Positions 23,030-36,500 are shown, counted from the first letter of the stretch. The stretch: DNA of 64,000 nt from Agelas oroides (GCA_949130485.1 OX422196.1:5252889-5316888); one strand, 5' to 3'. The notes: generated from the sequence alone by a model not told the origin. Numbers and translations: made by a program.

Positions 23030-23204
23030 TCAGCTCGATACTGTTAGTATGTTCTTCTTTTGCATTTTCTTTGTCTTGTTCCTCACAGTTTATTGAAGGA
23101 AAGCCATTTTTCTGTACTTCAGGTCACTGTTCCTCTGCTGGCATTCTCCCAGCAATGAGAGCTTCAGCATAGCACAATAGCAACACAACCGCTCTCTTCA
23201 CCAT
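23030..23204 (-). pseudogene. decayed 5' fragment of a C4-like secreted protein gene
   Basis: From 23204 the minus strand reads MVKRAVVLLLCYAEALIAG, then RMPAEEQ and a stop codon. It aligns with the signal peptide and start of the gene at 8548-9324. After the stop the same frame continues VQKNGFPSINCEEQDKEN, matching the acidic GFPS segment of that gene. Similarity fades near 23030, and the C4 domain itself is not found. It is a truncated, stop-containing relic from duplication of the signal-peptide part. Confidence 0.8.
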
Positions 23205-23945
23205 AATTTGATTTGTGTTATTTTTCTCATGATTCTTACAAATGTTGATTTTGTTGACTCATTTTGCTGTGGAGGACTAGGTAACATAGGCGTAGGTAGC
23301 AAATGTAAAGTGTAGAGGCCATGGTGTGTTGCGGCGAAAAATAGTTTTGCAGCGCTATGACATAATGTGTGGCGACGAATTTTTCAACGTGTGCACCTTT
23401 AAATAAACAAAGGTATATAATTAATATATTAGTATTGCATCTAACTGGCCTCTTTTGAATTTCAACATAGCTAACAAAAAACATACCAAGCATCACTAGA
23501 GCCTTTTATGATCCTGAAACGATACACACTGGGTCTGGCTTGCAAGACTAGCTTATGTTACTCTGCCCAAATTACACCAATTTTGATACATCACATAACC
23601 ATTACCAAGCAAGCTATAATCAGCCTGATGTCCCCTTGGTAAGGATTATTTCACCTTCAGCAAGTCAATATAAATGCACCCTAAGAGCTAACAACAGAAG
23701 ATAGTGTCCATGTTAACCATTGGTGATGCACGAGGAGGCAACATTGTTAAGTGGGTTGGACGCCCAGCTAGTAGCAAATTTGCACTGCATGGAAAGTAGC
23801 TGTGCATTACTTAACTGTGCTGTACATTGGACAAGACTCCCAATACAACTAGTTACACATAGTCAACAATTTGCTAGCTATGGTTTTGTCATTGTTGGTA
23901 GTCTGAATAAAAGTTTGGGAGAATAAAAATGCATATGCTTTGTGA
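23205..23945. other. 3' flank of the GPCR gene
   Basis: No supported gene. Near 23523-23552 there is a gggtctggcttgcaagacta phrase related to the MITE arms at 63050-63438. AATAAA-type words (near 23907 and 23923) are on the plus strand, so they do not serve the minus-strand GPCR gene. Confidence 0.4.
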
Positions 23946-26900
23946 TTAAAAATTTGTGTTTTCAGCACTTGGATTAGCAACAACTTCACTATCACTGTAA
24001 TCTTCATTGCCACTAAAGCTTAGTTCAGCCACTTCAACATGGTGACGTACTGTTGAGTTTCTCCTCACCAGTACTGGTAGGTGCACCATACTGTGATCAG
24101 GCACTTCAGCTGCATGTGGGGAGTTTGTATTGTCATCTTGCTCATCAGTGATCATACCTGATTCTGCAGTGGAAGAGTGTGAGAAACTTGATTCAATTGA
24201 ATGCACTTTGACAAACTGTAACTTACCCATTGGTCCCTCTACTTCTGATGCCTCTAGCTGGAGAGCTGTAGGATTTGCTTTCACCGTTGACATCTCACTG
24301 AATGTGCTTGACTGGAGTGCAGATTGTGACTTATCCACCCTGCTCTCTTCTTCCACCGTCTCTAGCTGAGGAGCCATAGGGTTTACTTCCACTGTCAACA
24401 TCTCCTGAGAAACTTCACTGTCACTGAACACACTCGATCGGATGGCATTACTGGAGGAGGACAGAGGGGCACTGCTAAGAGTGCTTGTAGGAGGGTCAGA
24501 TCTCAGATGAGATCTGATAGTACTTGGTTGTGATGGCCTTTGGTTGGTAGGTTGTTTTTGTTTGATGTTTGGTTGTGTTGATGGAATAATTCCTGGTATC
24601 TTCCTTCCACAGCAGAGCACCTTGAGCCAAAGCTCTCGACCTTCTTTTCCAAACACACAGAAGAAGAGGAAGATGAAGAAACCTTGAAGTGAGTTGAATA
24701 TGGCAAAGAGAAACTGGAAGGCAGTGGAGGCAGCACTCACAGTGAAAGCTGCAAATACCCATGTTAGTCCAAAAAGGGCCATCAGACCCATGATGCTGAT
24801 CATAATTCTAATGACTTTTCGTCGATTTGCTCTGTCATCACTGCCCATCTTCTTCCAGGCCTGCTTGATGAGCACAGTTACGACCATGGCAAATATGACA
24901 ATGTTGAAAAGTAGAATGGCAAAGATGGGGCCAAGGTAAGCACCAAACAACACACCAGTGTCGCCAATGAAGCAGCTGGAGGATAGGAAGTGAATTACAT
25001 TTTGGTGCTGAAAAATTTTATAACGAGGTTTCTTACAATCTTATTGTGTCACTGTTAGTAGCATTGCTGATGCCAGTAATATTGACTGTTGTGTTATTGG
25101 TGGGTGGTGAAAATGTGACCATGAAATCAGGGTCAATAGCCAATGGGATGACCACCGGAACAATAGGTACCACTGCAATGAAAGGAAGGTACATACATAT
25201 ATCTTGTAGTTAGACTACTTGTACAAGTTCAATATCTGGGAACTTACACCAACAGACAATTGAAGCTGTTATAATATATCGAGTAGTGATGTGCACAAAC
25301 ACAATGACAAGCTTCTGGTACATGTGCACAGCCAGTGCCCCCATCCACATCCACGTCACTAGTGTGAAGTAGTGGATCAGAACAGACACAGCCACACAGC
25401 CTCCATACACACTTGTTCCGCGGTCAATGCCACTCACAAAGACAATCAGCATGAAGAATAGTGATAAGCAGAGCTGAATGTGAAACTTGGAGATGTCTCT
25501 TTGACGAAACTTCCTATAGAGGGTAGTATGCGCATATCAACACCTGAATCAAGTTACATGTACAGCTAAAGTGTGCTCACTTGAATATTAATAATGTGAC
25601 AATAGTTACTGTCAGACCAAACAGAGAGAGGGATACCCCAACAGTAGAGATGATGTCAAGAGCAAGCCGAATGGGAGGAGGCAGCTCAATACCATCAGTT
25701 CTCGTACTGATGTCCTACAAAGTTAAAATGATCTAGTAACAAACCCCACTCTGCACAATACTGTATGGTCTGTTTGCATGATAAGTACACACTAGCAAAG
25801 CAGAACAGTATGTGTCTAAGGCTTGAGGTCTGCTTGATATCTAGACAGAAAGCTTATTGTCCATTCAGAGAGGTTTACATACCACTAGGCAGCCAAAGTT
25901 GGTAAGGTGGTTGCAGCTACAGGTGACTATAGTGCCATTAGTTTCACTGAGTTCACACCCATCAGTGGTCCAGTTTCCACGACCACCTAAAGAGGGAGTG
26001 TATATTTATTGAAAGCTGCATACAGCAGCCATGCTGCTGAATTGGTGTGATTTACCTGCAGCAGTAAAGTTCCAACTTACACATCGTGGGTTTCTGAAGT
26101 TCTATATCAAAGAAGCGGACGAAGGCACAACAAAATCAGTTAATTTATGTCAGTAAAAAGAGCACTTGGTATACATACTGTCTGGTTCAGGCGAAGAGAG
26201 ATGTTGACAGGATCAGACAGACTGGTGAAGTTCTGACCAGCTACTAAGGCACCAATCACAGGAGATCCAATGGTGATGTTCGAGGGAGAGCCCTCAGGCA
26301 GAGGAAACAGTGCTGCTGTCTCATAAAATGTAAAGCCAATTCCAACCTCTGTGATATTACTTAGCTGTCTAAAGAGTGCAGATGGTAGGGCTATAGAGGC
26401 ATTTTGATCCTCCGGAAGGGCAGTCCTCAGTGTGTCATTTTCAACTCTTTGTCTCACTGACAGTGGAGACAAGGTATTTTAGTATGAATGTGGTGCAGCT
26501 TACATGAGTGGTTGCTTAATACATACCTGCACCACCACTTGCACTAACTCCAAATGTTCTTCCATTCAGTAGGTCCTCTTGAGAAACCTGTATGTAGTGA
26601 TTAGAGTGTTTTTCAATACAGTCTTGCTTGTGTCAATAAAGCTCACTGCAGTCTTACCCTTTCTGCCCTAAGTGCTACATTACTTCCTGTAACCAATAAT
26701 GTAGTATTAAATGCTATGTCTTGTAGAATTACAGTCACGACATCTTCAAATGCATCTATGATTCTGCAAGGGGGAGACAAATTGTGTAGAGGTCAAGTAT
26801 TCATACCAATGTGGCGTACAGACCTGGAAGCGGTTGCAATTGTTGCATTCATCGGCCACTGTGTAACATTGTCAATAATCTGCACCACATTTGTGGTAAT

Positions 26901-29900
26901 CTGCACTCAGAAGACAAAAGAAGCATACGTAATGGTATCATGACCTATATTCACAAATGTAACATATAATGCATTTAGTGGTTTGAGGAAATACCAAAGT
27001 GGCAAACATCATAGTAAAAAGATATGGAATGCAGGCCAGCTGTCAGGGATATAGGTTTCAATTATGGTGGATTGAAAGTTATGAGCCATTCCATGTAACA
27101 TACATTGAGCAGTGGTTGAAGAGAAATGTTTCTGGTTGCTATTTCACTTATGTTTGCGATCACACGAGTTATAACTTCAAAGTTGTTGGCTGTTTGGTCA
27201 TCTTCAGAAACAGCCAGGTCTACTATTATGGTCAGGTTATTGACAACTTCCTCTGCATTTTCAGTGTCAATCACAATCTGAATTGGTAAGAAGCAATAGA
27301 TGTTATGACTGAGAGCTCAGAAAATATTAAATGCTTACCCTTCCAAGGCTTTGAATAATAATAGTGGCGTTATCATTATCCAAAATAGTTATGTTGGTCA
27401 TGTTAGCTCTCAGTTTCACAGCTGAATCATTAGTGGTCAACACTGCATAGAAATATTCCTCTTCTTCTGGTGTATCATCATTAATAATAGCAATAGTGAC
27501 ATTATCACATGCCATGGTGGAATTAGCGAGACAAAACTCAAGCGAAGAAGGGATGAAATCAAAGTCACTGTTCACTGCAGTAAGAACAAGAAATTGAAAT
27601 TGTCAGCACTATTTTGAAAGTAATGAAGTGAAGACTGCAAGTGTGTCAGTTTAGCTGACCTTCAGCTTCTCCTTCTCTTTGCTCAACACCAACAATCACA
27701 GAAACATTTCTTGTTATTGTTAGATTTTCAGGAAGATTGGCACACACTTCCACACTAGCTGCTTCAGCCGAATCTTCACTCACGGTTAATTCTTCCATGA
27801 TAAATCCTACTGTTACAACTGAAATAAAAAAACAACATGCACGTGTGACAATTAAAGTTAGCTAAACTGCGTGATGTTTATATATTATGTGACACACATT
27901 AACGCTGTCATGGAAACTAGATAACGCCTGATATGTGCATGCAAAATGTAAAGAAGGATTTATACTACATGATCATCCATAATGGATACAGTAGTTGAAG
28001 AAGGGGTTGATAAAACAGGTTCAGGGGGCGTGAAACTTTCAAGATTTTAAAACATCAAACTCAATATTTAATATCCTAAATACAACTGCACATGCCATGT
28101 AACATTATCAACTGTAAATCAGATAATTGTAACATTATAACTATTTACACTTCAGAGTGGACTTACAGTCATTATCCATAATTGTTGCTATCATGGAGGA
28201 AGATGTTCCAATCATGGCTGGAGGACTTGTCGAATTAATTGACACAATGAAGTAATGGTCACCTTCCACTACAGTGTCATCCACTGTAGATATCATGACA
28301 GTCTGAACATTGCCATAGCCAGATCCCTCACAAGACACTGAACAACCATCATCAGATCCAACACCAAATGTCACAGTAAATAGACTGCAGTTGGTCAATG
28401 GGAGAATATAATCCTCCTCTGTTGGAGAAAATTGAATTGGATATGTGCTAGCAAAGGTGTTGCTTAGTTTATCAGGCACCAGTCAGTGCTCCGCTTCTCA
28501 CCAGTTGCAGTGCCAGGGATAGCAAGCAAGGTCACCACCAGGTCACAATCCAGTGTTCCAGTCATTTCCAGCTCAACACTCACATTGAACGTGCTGCCTT
28601 CAGTTACACTGGTAATTGGCTGCAGAGAAACTCGAGCATCTATGGAGAAATAGATTACTGGGGATTTGCTTGTTTAATGATTGGTTGTGGTATAAAAGTA
28701 TAGTGCTAAGTGTTGAATTCTATATGTGAATATGGTTGAAGAGGTAATGCACATGGAGGATTGTGAGGGCTGGTGATTGTTGGGTTGTCGTAGCTCAGTG
28801 GCAGAGCACTGGCTGCACAAGCCAGGTATCCTGAGTTTGATTCCCGGCAACTGCCTTGGATGGCATAACAGTACTATGCAATAACATTCTTTAAAGCCAA
28901 TATTCCATACAAGTGCAAAATTACATAGCACGTTATAACCAAACATACCTTCACAGTCTTGAATAGTGATAGTAGTGGATGTAGGAGAACCAAATCCTCC
29001 TGTTCCTCCTCTCAACATTGGCATGTTCAGACCCAAAGTAACTTCAAAACTGTGATCCCCCTCAAAGTCCATATCAGTTATGATATCGATGTCAATGCAG
29101 GATTGATTGGCTTCCGTACCCATTTGAAAGTTGAATGTTAGTGAACCAGATGCAGCAAAATCTTCTCCATCCACTAGAAAATCAAGATACCACAAAAAAT
29201 CAAACAGAGAAGCATAATGCTAAACTGAGTGTGACATTGTCTGCAAGGTTTATGCTGTCGAGTAGGCATATTGTCATTGCAGAAATTACTGCTTGTGGAC
29301 ATGTGATGCTAAATGGGAGTGTATCCACATTGTATGTGCATGCATTCATACTCATAATGTGTAGTGCAAACAAGCAAATGAGAATGAAAAATTAGGCAGT
29401 TTTTGTAAATCAATAATTATTCCCCAGGGACACTGGCTTCAGCAAAATAATAAAACAACAACAACAACAAACAAACAAACAAACAAAAAAAACAACAACC
29501 ACTCAAGCGGTGTTGTAAGCTACATCTCAATGTCTGATATTAGTGCATGCACCATTATTGTTTAGCTTGTGTGGCCATACATACTCAGAACAAAATGAAG
29601 ATCCCTTGTCATTCCCCTTACCATCCATCAAATAATTAATAGGCCAGCTAAAGTTTATGCATGGAGCTAGTTTACATTCACTCACCAGCTTTGGAACTTC
29701 CAGTCAGTGTAGCATTATTTGTCACTGCACACTCCAGCATGTCAGTCACTCCAGTGAGTTCTGCACACACTTTTACTGATCCTGCTTCCTCAGCTACAGT
29801 GTTTGTGTTGGTCACCATCTGGATTGCAACATTTGACACTGCAACACAAGCAACAATGTTGTAGCAGAGGGTTCAAACCTAAATATGTGAATGGTTACTC

Positions 29901-31584
29901 CAACCTCCAGCTTTCATCAGAAAATATACTATAGTCTGGGGTCTAGAATTGAGCTCTTTGACATCTTAAAGGAAGTTGCTGAACAATAACTACAACTTCC
30001 TAATCTCATGGCATACTACTTTTCGTGTCAATGCATACTACTTTTTGTGTCAATGCACATCAGTACCTTTAACCCCCCCTTATACTTTACTATTAATAGA
30101 ATAGCCTCATTCCCCACCTCTCACTACTAAAATGTGATGCAGAGTGTATACACATATAACAAGACTCTCATAAATGAGGAAATTCTGCTCCCTGGCTAAT
30201 CACAGGGACATACCATCATCATCTATAATGGTCACCACGGCAGAAGAAGGGTCAAGAATGACCTCAGAAGGATCCTCACTTGAGGTGAGTAAAACTGGAA
30301 TGGTTTCATCAGCTTCACAAATGAAGTCATCAACAACTGTGATGTTTATGCACTGTCGTTGATTTGTTGGAGTAAGTATCACTGATGAGTTTATTCCTAT
30401 ATAGTCAACAGCATCGTCTGTGTGGTATAACAAAAGAGTAAAAAAAGTACCGGTATTGTCCATTTAGGTTGTAGCTCTTCTATTAATTCCCCCTCTTCAC
30501 AAGCAAATTACAGTTGCTCTGCAGCTTGAACTACCCTGGTCATGGTTTTGAAAGAATATACTCTTCATCCTGAATATATGCAAACTGACTATGGTAAACT
30601 GCAAGTAAGCAAATAGCTAGCTACCCTGTATAATTTTTAACAATAGCTCTGGCATGGACTCAATTTTAACCAGCAATAGATCGTACCTTGAGCTGTTCCT
30701 GTGCCTGTTGAGAGGGTTACTGTAACATTTCTCACACCACCTGACAGCTGTGCACACAGTAGTGTTAGATTAGTGCCATTTTCTGGAACTGACACATTTG
30801 GTAGTCCTGTCACTTCAGTGCTTGGATCATAACTGACAAGTTCAACAGTCACAGCTGGATCAAACAAAGTAAATTGAATGTCTTAATTCTTGGATCCAGC
30901 ACATTTGACCAGCACAAGGATTACAACAATGGCAATTTTAGAGCTTTTTCTTTGGAGTGCGCCATGACAAAATGTGTGCACCAGCATTGACTGGCAAGCA
31001 GTTATGTGAATGAAAGCTAGCCCCATGTTATAATTATATTGAAGAACAGCAACTTGTATAAAATGTGACGTCTACTCCTTCAACCCTGATTATCATAGGC
31101 GGCACACACTTATAAAGAACGGTAGCAGAATTCAAAGACTGCAACTTCGAGGTGCGAGCAATTATGGCACTGCGAGTGAGAGTGACAAGTGACGAGTGAG
31201 TTTGCATTTCCATTTCCATTTCCATTTCCATTTCCATTTCCGTTTCCGTTTCCATTTCCATCGTTCCTGGTTTTACCACTTCCCGGCTCAAACATGGCCT
31301 CTGAAGCGATCTCAGAGCACCTAATTTTAAAATTTTTCCTGGAGGAGCATGCCCTCCCACACCTCTAGCTTGTGCATGGTTATACTTCCGAATAGCTGCC
31401 TCCGGCCCTAGACCTACAGCTACATCCAACTACAAGGAGCTGTCTGTCCCTACATCAAATTGAGATCTACTAAAGCCTCAAGTAGAGCATCTGCATGGAT
31501 TTCTTGCATTGCAGACAGTTCATCACTGTCCTTGAAGAGAACAGAATCCGAACAAAAGGTAAAGAAAAGCAAAAAGAAGGAAAC

Positions 31585-31677
<93 letters not shown>

Positions 31678-32437
31678 TTGCACACACAAGCACACGCGTG
31701 CACACACACACTCTCTCTCTCTGTCTGACAACATTAGCCAAAATTAGATAAGCCACACAACTTGTAGATAACAATCATTGGTCGACACCCAACTAATTAG
31801 CATATCCTACCTATGACATCATGAGAAACCGTCAGTCACATGTAGAAGAGAAAGAAGAGAGATCAACTAAAGAGAAGAATCTATAGCAGCATCCATTGCC
31901 TTCCTAAGAGATAAGTCATAGAAGCATACTTCTGGCATTGCTACCACTTTCATTTTGCTGGTCTGCAATCAAAAACAATAGTTCAAGTACTCATTTGATT
32001 CTCAGAGATTCAAGTTAAAGGTCAAATAGCTTTAACAGTCTATAGTCATTTAGCTACCATAAGACTAGTGACTCAAAGCATGTGTAAGATCGCATGTAGT
32101 GAGCCTACATGTTCCAAGCCCACATGCAGCATGTCCCAACTACCAGACTGAGCTGGACTCCATGTACATACGGGAGTGGTTCCGCCCTTTCTGTAACTAT
32201 CCACAGGTCGGGAGTTTAAAGGGGCCAAAACCTGTGTTTGTGTGATGATCAGACAGGGAACTCCCCTGATGACCAGCAAATTAAACGATATACTCACATA
32301 GGAACTAGTTCAGCTGTGTATAGTATATCACTCACAAACAAGCACCTCCAAAGAAGAACTAGAGAAAAATCTTGTTTTCAATGATTCAAAGTGCAATGGA
32401 CACGTTCCCTGCCACCCTCCTTAACAGGAAGACTTTC

Positions 32438-32485
<48 letters not shown>

Positions 32486-33545
32486 GCTGCGTGGTCATTA
32501 ATTGATTGCTCATGCATGGTTTTTCACATTGCATACTGGACAATGCATACACAGTATGAAGGAGGCCGGCTATGGCTTAGCTAACGAGCGAGCGAAGGAT
32601 ACTGTCCTTCCGCGGCGTTGAACGCGTGGCAGGGGCGCGGCGCGCGTCCACAGTGGTCACGTGTACACAATTCAGGCCTCGAACGTAGGAACATGGCGTC
32701 CTCACTTTCCCAGGGGTTAGCGACTCTCGGTAAAGTGTGTACTGCTGTTTCAAGAGCAGCAGAGAGAGAAAGTTGAAGAAGAGTGGTCCCCACGTTCTGT
32801 GGATGTGCTAGTGTTTCACAGCCATCAACTTCACAGATTTTGCTACTATACATTGGGTTACTAGCTGAAATTAAGGAAAGCATGGAGGAGGCCTGCCATA
32901 CAAGTTATGTACCAAACGAGTAGGAACAGGTCGCCCCAAATTTGATATTTGCAAGGAACCAGTAACCCAATGCTCCATCCAATACCCAGGATGATGGCTG
33001 TGAAACACTAGTCTACAACATCCACAGAACGTGGGGACCACTCTTCTTCAACTTTCTCTCTCTGCTGCTTTTGAAACAGCAGTACACACATTACCGAGAG
33101 TCGTGTTCCTACGTTCGAGGCCTGAATTGTGGACGCGTGACCGCTGTGGACGCGCGCCGCGCCCCTGCCACGGTTCAACGCCTCGGAAGCTGGACGGTAT
33201 CCGTCGTTCGCTCGTTAGCTAAGCCATAGCCAGCCTCCTAGAGTGGCATAGACTGCCTTCCGAATGGTGGAGACCGCCTTCCGAATGGTGGAGACCGCCT
33301 TCCGAACGATATAGACCGCCTTCCGAACGATATAAATCGCCTTCCGAATGGTATTGACCGTTCGCGTTGCGTGTGAGACATCGCCTTCGTATTGTCTATA
33401 CCATATCGAGCAATTTTGGCACTAATAATGCTTCATAATATTGGAGCATTTGTATTGCACTCTTACCTGCTGTTCCATTAATGGCTGCAGAAACCTTAAC
33501 AGCAATAAGGCACACAGTAGTAATCACTGCTTTCATGAGAGACAT
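23946..33545 (-). CDS. adhesion GPCR with four Calx-beta modules (ADGRV1-like architecture)
   Basis: Twenty exons with GT-AG borders join in frame to 1341 residues: 33545-33467, 30854-30687, 30417-30214, 29838-29686, 29173-28949, 28639-28502, 28418-28167, 27818-27660, 27574-27339, 27277-27104, 26900-26824, 26763-26658, 26587-26527, 26456-26179, 26101-26056, 25986-25883, 25714-25581, 25513-25248, 25172-25037, 24975-23946. Order: signal peptide (1-25, MSLMKAVITTVCLIAVKVSA), four Calx-beta modules (about 27-525, with strands ending in IIDDD, IQDCE, IMDND, ILDND), GAIN region, GPS (CVSWNFT at 777-783; CSCNHL^T with predicted cleavage at 813/814), and seven membrane helices (about 838-1070, including GLTWVFA and FNSLQGFFIF). 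A Ser/Thr-rich tail has a duplicated 26-residue block and ends TNF, a possible PDZ ligand. Vertebrate ADGRV1 has far more Calx-beta repeats. Intron 1 is 2.6 kb and repeat-filled. Confidence 0.92.
28782..28855 (+). mobile_element. tRNA-derived SINE head in GPCR intron 5
   Basis: The 74 bases look like a tRNA: A box (tagctcagtggcagagc), a five-pair anticodon stem (ctggc/gccag) and a B box-like gtttgattcc, ending ggcaactgcc. The base before the anticodon is G rather than the invariant U, and the B box has TTTGA for TTCGA. A relative at 58105-58178 shares the anticodon arm. A SINE or tRNA pseudogene is therefore more likely than a working tRNA. Confidence 0.65.
31201..31262. repeat. (TTTCCA)n hexamer repeat
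   Basis: About ten ttccat/tttccg units within GPCR intron 1. On the minus strand they read (GGAAAT)n. Confidence 0.9.
31590..31673. repeat. (CA)n microsatellite, about 42 units
   Basis: An uninterrupted CA tract in GPCR intron 1, followed by impure CA-rich and ct-rich sequence to about 31722. It generates spurious long His/Thr and Val/Cys open frames. Confidence 0.95.
32440..32483. repeat. (CA)n microsatellite, about 22 units
   Basis: A second uninterrupted CA tract in GPCR intron 1. Confidence 0.95.
32560..33240. mobile_element. 680-bp foldback element in GPCR intron 1
   Basis: The outer arms (about 32560-32695 and 33105-33240) are inverted copies, with ggctatggcttagctaacga at the left. 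A second inner pair contains gagtggtccccacgttctgt and its inverse. The arms are CpG-rich (cgcggcgcgcgtccac). The mirrored open frames are artefacts. Confidence 0.85.
33249..33358. repeat. 21-bp minisatellite, about five copies
   Basis: The unit gaccgccttccgaatggtgga and its variant with gaacgatata repeat head to tail directly beside the foldback element. Confidence 0.85.
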
Positions 33546-36500
33546 TCTACATCAGAATACCATCAGGTGCAGATCTGAATCTTCACTCGTACACATCGCT
33601 ACATGGCGATATTGCAAGCAAATAGTACAACAACAGAAATGTTTGGTATAGCAGTACTGCCAGGCACTGAAGTCCCATGATTACATTTTATTTCCCCACT
33701 GAGTATAGTGTGGCCTTTGTCATAGCCAGGTAGCCAGGTATGTACACTGCAGTGGGTTCTAATTATTGTTACACAGTTGTGGGACTTCAGGGTGCAACAC
33801 CTAGATTTTTGAGGTCTAAAATTATAAAAGAAAGAACTACTTACTAATACACAATCATCTAGTTACAGGAATTGGTTTCCAGGAAAAAAAATCATAGTTA
33901 ATGCCAGCTACAAATGCCAAATGTTTCACACAATTCATGTGACAAAAAGATAGTGGTTATAGCTATATAAGTACTAGAAGTCTGTATATGCTAGCCTCGT
34001 TCCCAGGCTTTCCCACCATCCAGTTTTTGATCGATTGCAGTATGCAAATGGTTTTTGCACCATTTTGCATACTGCAACCAATAAAAAAGTGGAAGGCCTG
34101 GGAACGAGGCTACATAATTATATTGGATGCATATGCATATAATAAATGAGTCTTAAACAAGAACTTGAAAGTGTAGTAGTTTAAGTTTGGAACTAAGATC
34201 AACTAATTTCTCAAGCAAAAACGTGGAGACTTGAGATACGGCAGTTCTTGAAAGCTGTGCACAGTCATTAAGAAATTTGTGTGGAGAAGAGTGCGTGACA
34301 TGTGAGTTATGTGAATGCAAAGTGGTTTCAAGCTTGCAGATACTTTCTTTTGAGCTGGAAAGTCTCAGCCCAAGGCAGCTATTGTCTTGGGTATGCATGG
34401 GATATGTCCCATTACTTAACTTTGGATGCTGGAACCTGTGGTACCATCTTACATGCATGTGTTTCTGCCTCATGATAAGTGTACAAATACCAAAAAAACA
34501 TGGTGCAAAGATTGTTTTCAGAACTGTTACTCTCTCTGGCTATATGAAATCAGGGTAATGGTTTGTCAGCTAATCAATTAAAGTGGAAGGTGGAATGCTT
34601 TTTATATAGGAGGTGAATTCTCAGGATTGTACTAAAGAAGTTTATTTGCAGAGCATTTTGAACCATGGGTATTTATCAAAGTGTTTCACTGTAATTATGT
34701 TGCCTCAGTTGCATCAGTGCATGTGACTATTATCCAAGGAAATAGGTTCCATCTAATGAGGAGTATTCTATTTAGTTAAATCCATCTCTTCTTTCGGAAG
34801 ACCTGTTTGACTGCATTCCCAGCATTATAACTAATAACCATGCACACTAAGGATCTCCACGGAAACACCAAAAATGCTGCCTTATAGGCTTTCTGAAAGG
34901 AGATATTAATTGAACAAAAAGGGAGAACATCTCAACTACACTAGAAGCATCACTTGACCTTCATGAGTTGTCACGCACACAACAGGCATGCAACTGAAAT
35001 GACCAAAATATGGTTGAAGTAACCGTAACGTTTTTACAGTGAATTGGCATGCACAATTACGGTTACAGAGAGGAACTCTGCAGATGCCCAGATGCCCTTA
35101 GAAGAAAGTGGTATCTGGTGAATGTAGTACCAAATTTTGTAACTCCTGCATGGAATTTGCTGCTGTGGTCTGATAGGCTGGCTTTCAATTATCCTTACAC
35201 CAAGGGCGCATCAAGCTGCCGAAGGTGGCTCGATGTGCCCTTGCTTACACTTACTGGGCTTCATTTCTCAGGTCTTACTGTGCTTCATCCATCACACTTT
35301 TACAGACTAGCTCATTCTTGTAGTGGAAACCATATCAACAGCTAGCCGCAGGGGTGGATCTAGCCAAGAAGGAGGGTCCGGAAGGAATGAAGTCGGAGAA
35401 GTACCTTTATTTGCATGTTTAGCGCTGAACACTCTTGTGGATATTTAAAAGGTAGGTAGCTAAACCTCACTTTTCATGTTGCTAGGTGGAACTTTGAACA
35501 AATCCTCCAACACTTAAAAAAAACACTAGAAAGATTTTCTAGCTCATTGAATGTGATGGTTGGCTATTTGTTTGTGAAAAGCTTTCTGGAGTGGTCTTGA
35601 ATGTTTGTGAGTGTGCTGGAAAGGCTAAGAGCAAGATGGGTATCATCACACAGTTGTCTGGCAAAGTTACTGCAGCAAGGTGACTTTTCGGGCTTGTAGG
35701 CTCCACCCGTTGTTGTGCTAGCGGGAATGTGTGTAACTTGGCTCCATTCTATGGGCAATGACAGGGAGTAGGTTTGTGGCCATAGCTCCCTGGCCTAGAG
35801 GTGAGCAGGAAAAAGCATGCATAGTTTTGTATGGTGTGAGTTGAGCTTTCTGAAACTGGGCTTGGTTTTAGTTGGTTTCAGTGGGGGTGTGTCAAATTTT
35901 TCTTGAAAGCCAACACAGCCAAATTTATGGTTTTGAGATCAACTTTGGATTTTGCCCTGTAGACGTACTGGAATTGAAGTGGTCCCATGACAAATCCATG
36001 CGTGCAAGTTTTTACTTTTTGTGTGTGTGTTGACAATGCGGTCAGACTATGGGTGGAGCCTTGGAGAAGATGCAAATTTTCATTTTAGCTGAGGGACTAA
36101 AAATCAAGTTTATGGAATTATCAGGTAGAGGGAGCAGTTTCGGTGCAAAGTTTTTGTCAATCTTATACACTTTGACTTTGCCCAGCTCTATCTGATAAAT
36201 GAGAAATGTGTCAACCCCTATGCTTTCTACCACTTACATATGAGGGAGAAATCCAATTAGTAGCAAAAACAATATTTGGTTGAGTAAATTGTGATGTGTT
36301 AATTTGCCCCTCCCTTGAACCATGTCATTTGAATTAGACAGAAAATAAGCTCCTATTGTTGATATTGTGCATGCATTGGGAGGGTGGGGCTGGTAGTGCA
36401 GACAAGGAGATTGAGGTATGCAAGACAAGTGAGATATAGTTTATTGGTAATGCGGGTCTGTAAGATTGGTTTGCTAGAGACAGGAGGATGCAAGATTGCT

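Larger units (their letters stand above)
30855..33466. other. GPCR intron 1, repeat-filled
   Basis: No exon was recognised in these 2.6 kb. The intron holds a (TTTCCA)n tract, two (CA)n arrays, a 680-bp foldback element and a 21-bp minisatellite, listed separately. An unrecognised small exon cannot be excluded, but exons 1 and 2 join in frame without one. Confidence 0.6.

Noticed and set aside
28782..28855. Functional tRNA gene
   Set aside because: Position 33 is not U, the B box deviates from consensus, and a related decayed copy exists at 58105. A SINE head is more likely.
31460..31774. His/Thr- and Val/Cys-rich open frames
   Set aside because: These are translations of the (CA)n microsatellite inside a GPCR intron.
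32581..33222. Two similar open frames with TTLLQLSLSAA
   Set aside because: They are the two arms of one foldback element in GPCR intron 1.
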